DNA of 64,000 nucleotides from CALODL01 sp942492115 (lineage in GTDB: Bacteria > Planctomycetota > Phycisphaerae > UBA1845 > CAIVHJ01). Under the pieces are notes generated by a model. That model worked only from the letters and a program-made list of their open reading frames with translations. It had not been told where the DNA came from and searched no databases. A program made the translations under genes and the position numbers. The DNA lies in contig CALODL010000009.1 of NCBI GenBank assembly GCA_942492115.1, positions 62,001 through 126,000 on the forward strand, read 5' to 3'. Shown here piece by piece: positions 63,556-64,000 of the stretch (position 1 is its first letter; the number at the start of each line of letters is the position of its first letter).

Positions 63556-64000
63556 TTATCGGCATGGGCTGATATCAACATCTAACCAGGGCTCGTCCTC
63601 ACCGGCCCCGTTGAGAAGGTCGATGAGCCGCAAGATGTCGAGCGGGTCACATTCGCCGGAGCGGTCGATGTCGCACAACCGGGGAGTCTGCGGCAAGACG
63701 CCGTTGAGACGGTCGATGAGTTGCAGGATGTCCAGTTCGCTGGTCTTGCGGTTGCCGCCAGCGTCGCCTGGGAGGAAGCCCAAACATACGTGGGTGTTAG
63801 ACGGTACGTGATGAATCGTCGTCATGGCTCCAGGTGGGATAGGTCCGTCGAAGCTCAAAGTGATCTGATCTTTGTCGGCAACCACCTCGGTGATTCCAGG
63901 AGCAACGCGACCGTTGGATGCCGAGACCTCGAATTGGTCGGCCAAAATGATCTCCCCAGCATCTGCGCACATGTCCAATTGAATGGTTGTCCAGCCATCA
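63556..64000 (-). CDS. Secreted protein with C-terminal dockerin-like repeats (5' truncated)
   Basis: The frame is open to the right window edge, so only the C-terminal 147 residues are seen. The upstream part ('ITLSFDGPIPPGAMTTIHH') looks like a beta-sandwich. The last 60 residues hold two dockerin-type I-like repeats, 'SELDILQLIDRLNGVL' and 'DIDRSGECDPLDILRLIDLLNG', with D-x-D-x-x-G calcium-loop character. Such C-terminal dockerin-like tails are common in planctomycete secreted proteins. Its catalytic or binding part lies outside the window. Confidence 0.75.
   Translation of the reverse strand, partial: DGWTTIQLDMCADAGEIILADQFEVSASNGRVAPGITEVVADKDQITLSFDGPIPPGAMTTIHHVPSNTHVCLGFLPGDAGGNRKTSELDILQLIDRLNGVLPQTPRLCDIDRSGECDPLDILRLIDLLNGAGEDEPWLDVDISPCR

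Noticed and set aside
1..64000. CRISPR arrays, insertion sequences and rRNA operons.
   Set aside because: No regularly spaced repeats, no transposase motifs with terminal inverted repeats, and no conserved rRNA segments were seen on either strand.

Overview
The window looks like chromosomal DNA of a planctomycete-type bacterium, fairly G+C rich. The pointers are a prepilin of the kind with a DG-containing processing tail, a dockerin-like secreted protein, an FG-GAP/UnbV lipoprotein, a large tad locus, LL-diaminopimelate aminotransferase, and an OleABCD hydrocarbon pathway (ole genes have been reported in several Planctomycetes). This is a judgement from gene content; there is no rRNA in the window to confirm it.

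Layout. 1-5.1 kb: the end of mutL, a site-2-protease-like M50 peptidase, a secreted hypothetical, nrnA and ribF. 5.2-18.9 kb: a tight-adherence (Flp/Tad) pilus locus, all on the minus strand, read as two Flp pilins, prepilin peptidase, TadE, CpaB/RcpC, secretin, a VWA-bearing TadG, TadZ, TadA, TadB, TadC, an OmpA-like lipoprotein and a TPR lipoprotein. 19-22.4 kb: a divergent pair, a GT87-like membrane glycosyltransferase and a membrane sulfatase of the LTA synthase/YejM type. 22.7-26.1 kb: an ECF sigma operon (sigma, anti-sigma, two PDZ proteins sharing a C-terminal motif). 26.3-28.4 kb: pyruvate kinase coupled to a phosphopantetheinyl transferase.

28.4-42.0 kb is the most interesting part. 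An apparently single minus-strand operon reads oleA-oleB-(haem peroxidase)-oleC-oleD-fabF-acp-lolA-like-crtI-like-crtI-like-fabZ-fabI. It joins head-to-head acyl condensation to an olefin (OleABCD) with a private acyl carrier protein, KAS II, dehydratase and enoyl reductase, plus two phytoene-desaturase-like flavoproteins. A phosphopantetheinyl transferase lies 3 bases away on the opposite strand. I infer a dedicated pathway for a modified, probably unsaturated, long-chain hydrocarbon or related membrane lipid.

42.1-58.1 kb is mostly housekeeping: a prepilin, the three-gene pntAA-pntAB-pntB transhydrogenase, a transglutaminase-like membrane protein, a SHOCT protein, clpX, a zinc ribbon, dapL, folK, mutS, recJ and an FG-GAP lipoprotein. 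At 58,807-58,860 lies the 3' half of a tRNA-Leu(CAA) on the minus strand. Its 5' half is missing and direct repeats follow it to the right. This fits the distal attachment site of an integrated element, so 58.86-64 kb is probably the left end of a genomic island. That part is gene-poor, contains poorly recognisable genes and ends in a truncated dockerin-like protein.

Three genes (fabF, one crtI-like gene, folK) are split by frameshifts, four breaks in all. Since folK and fabF are otherwise well conserved, errors in the sequence are as likely as real gene decay.
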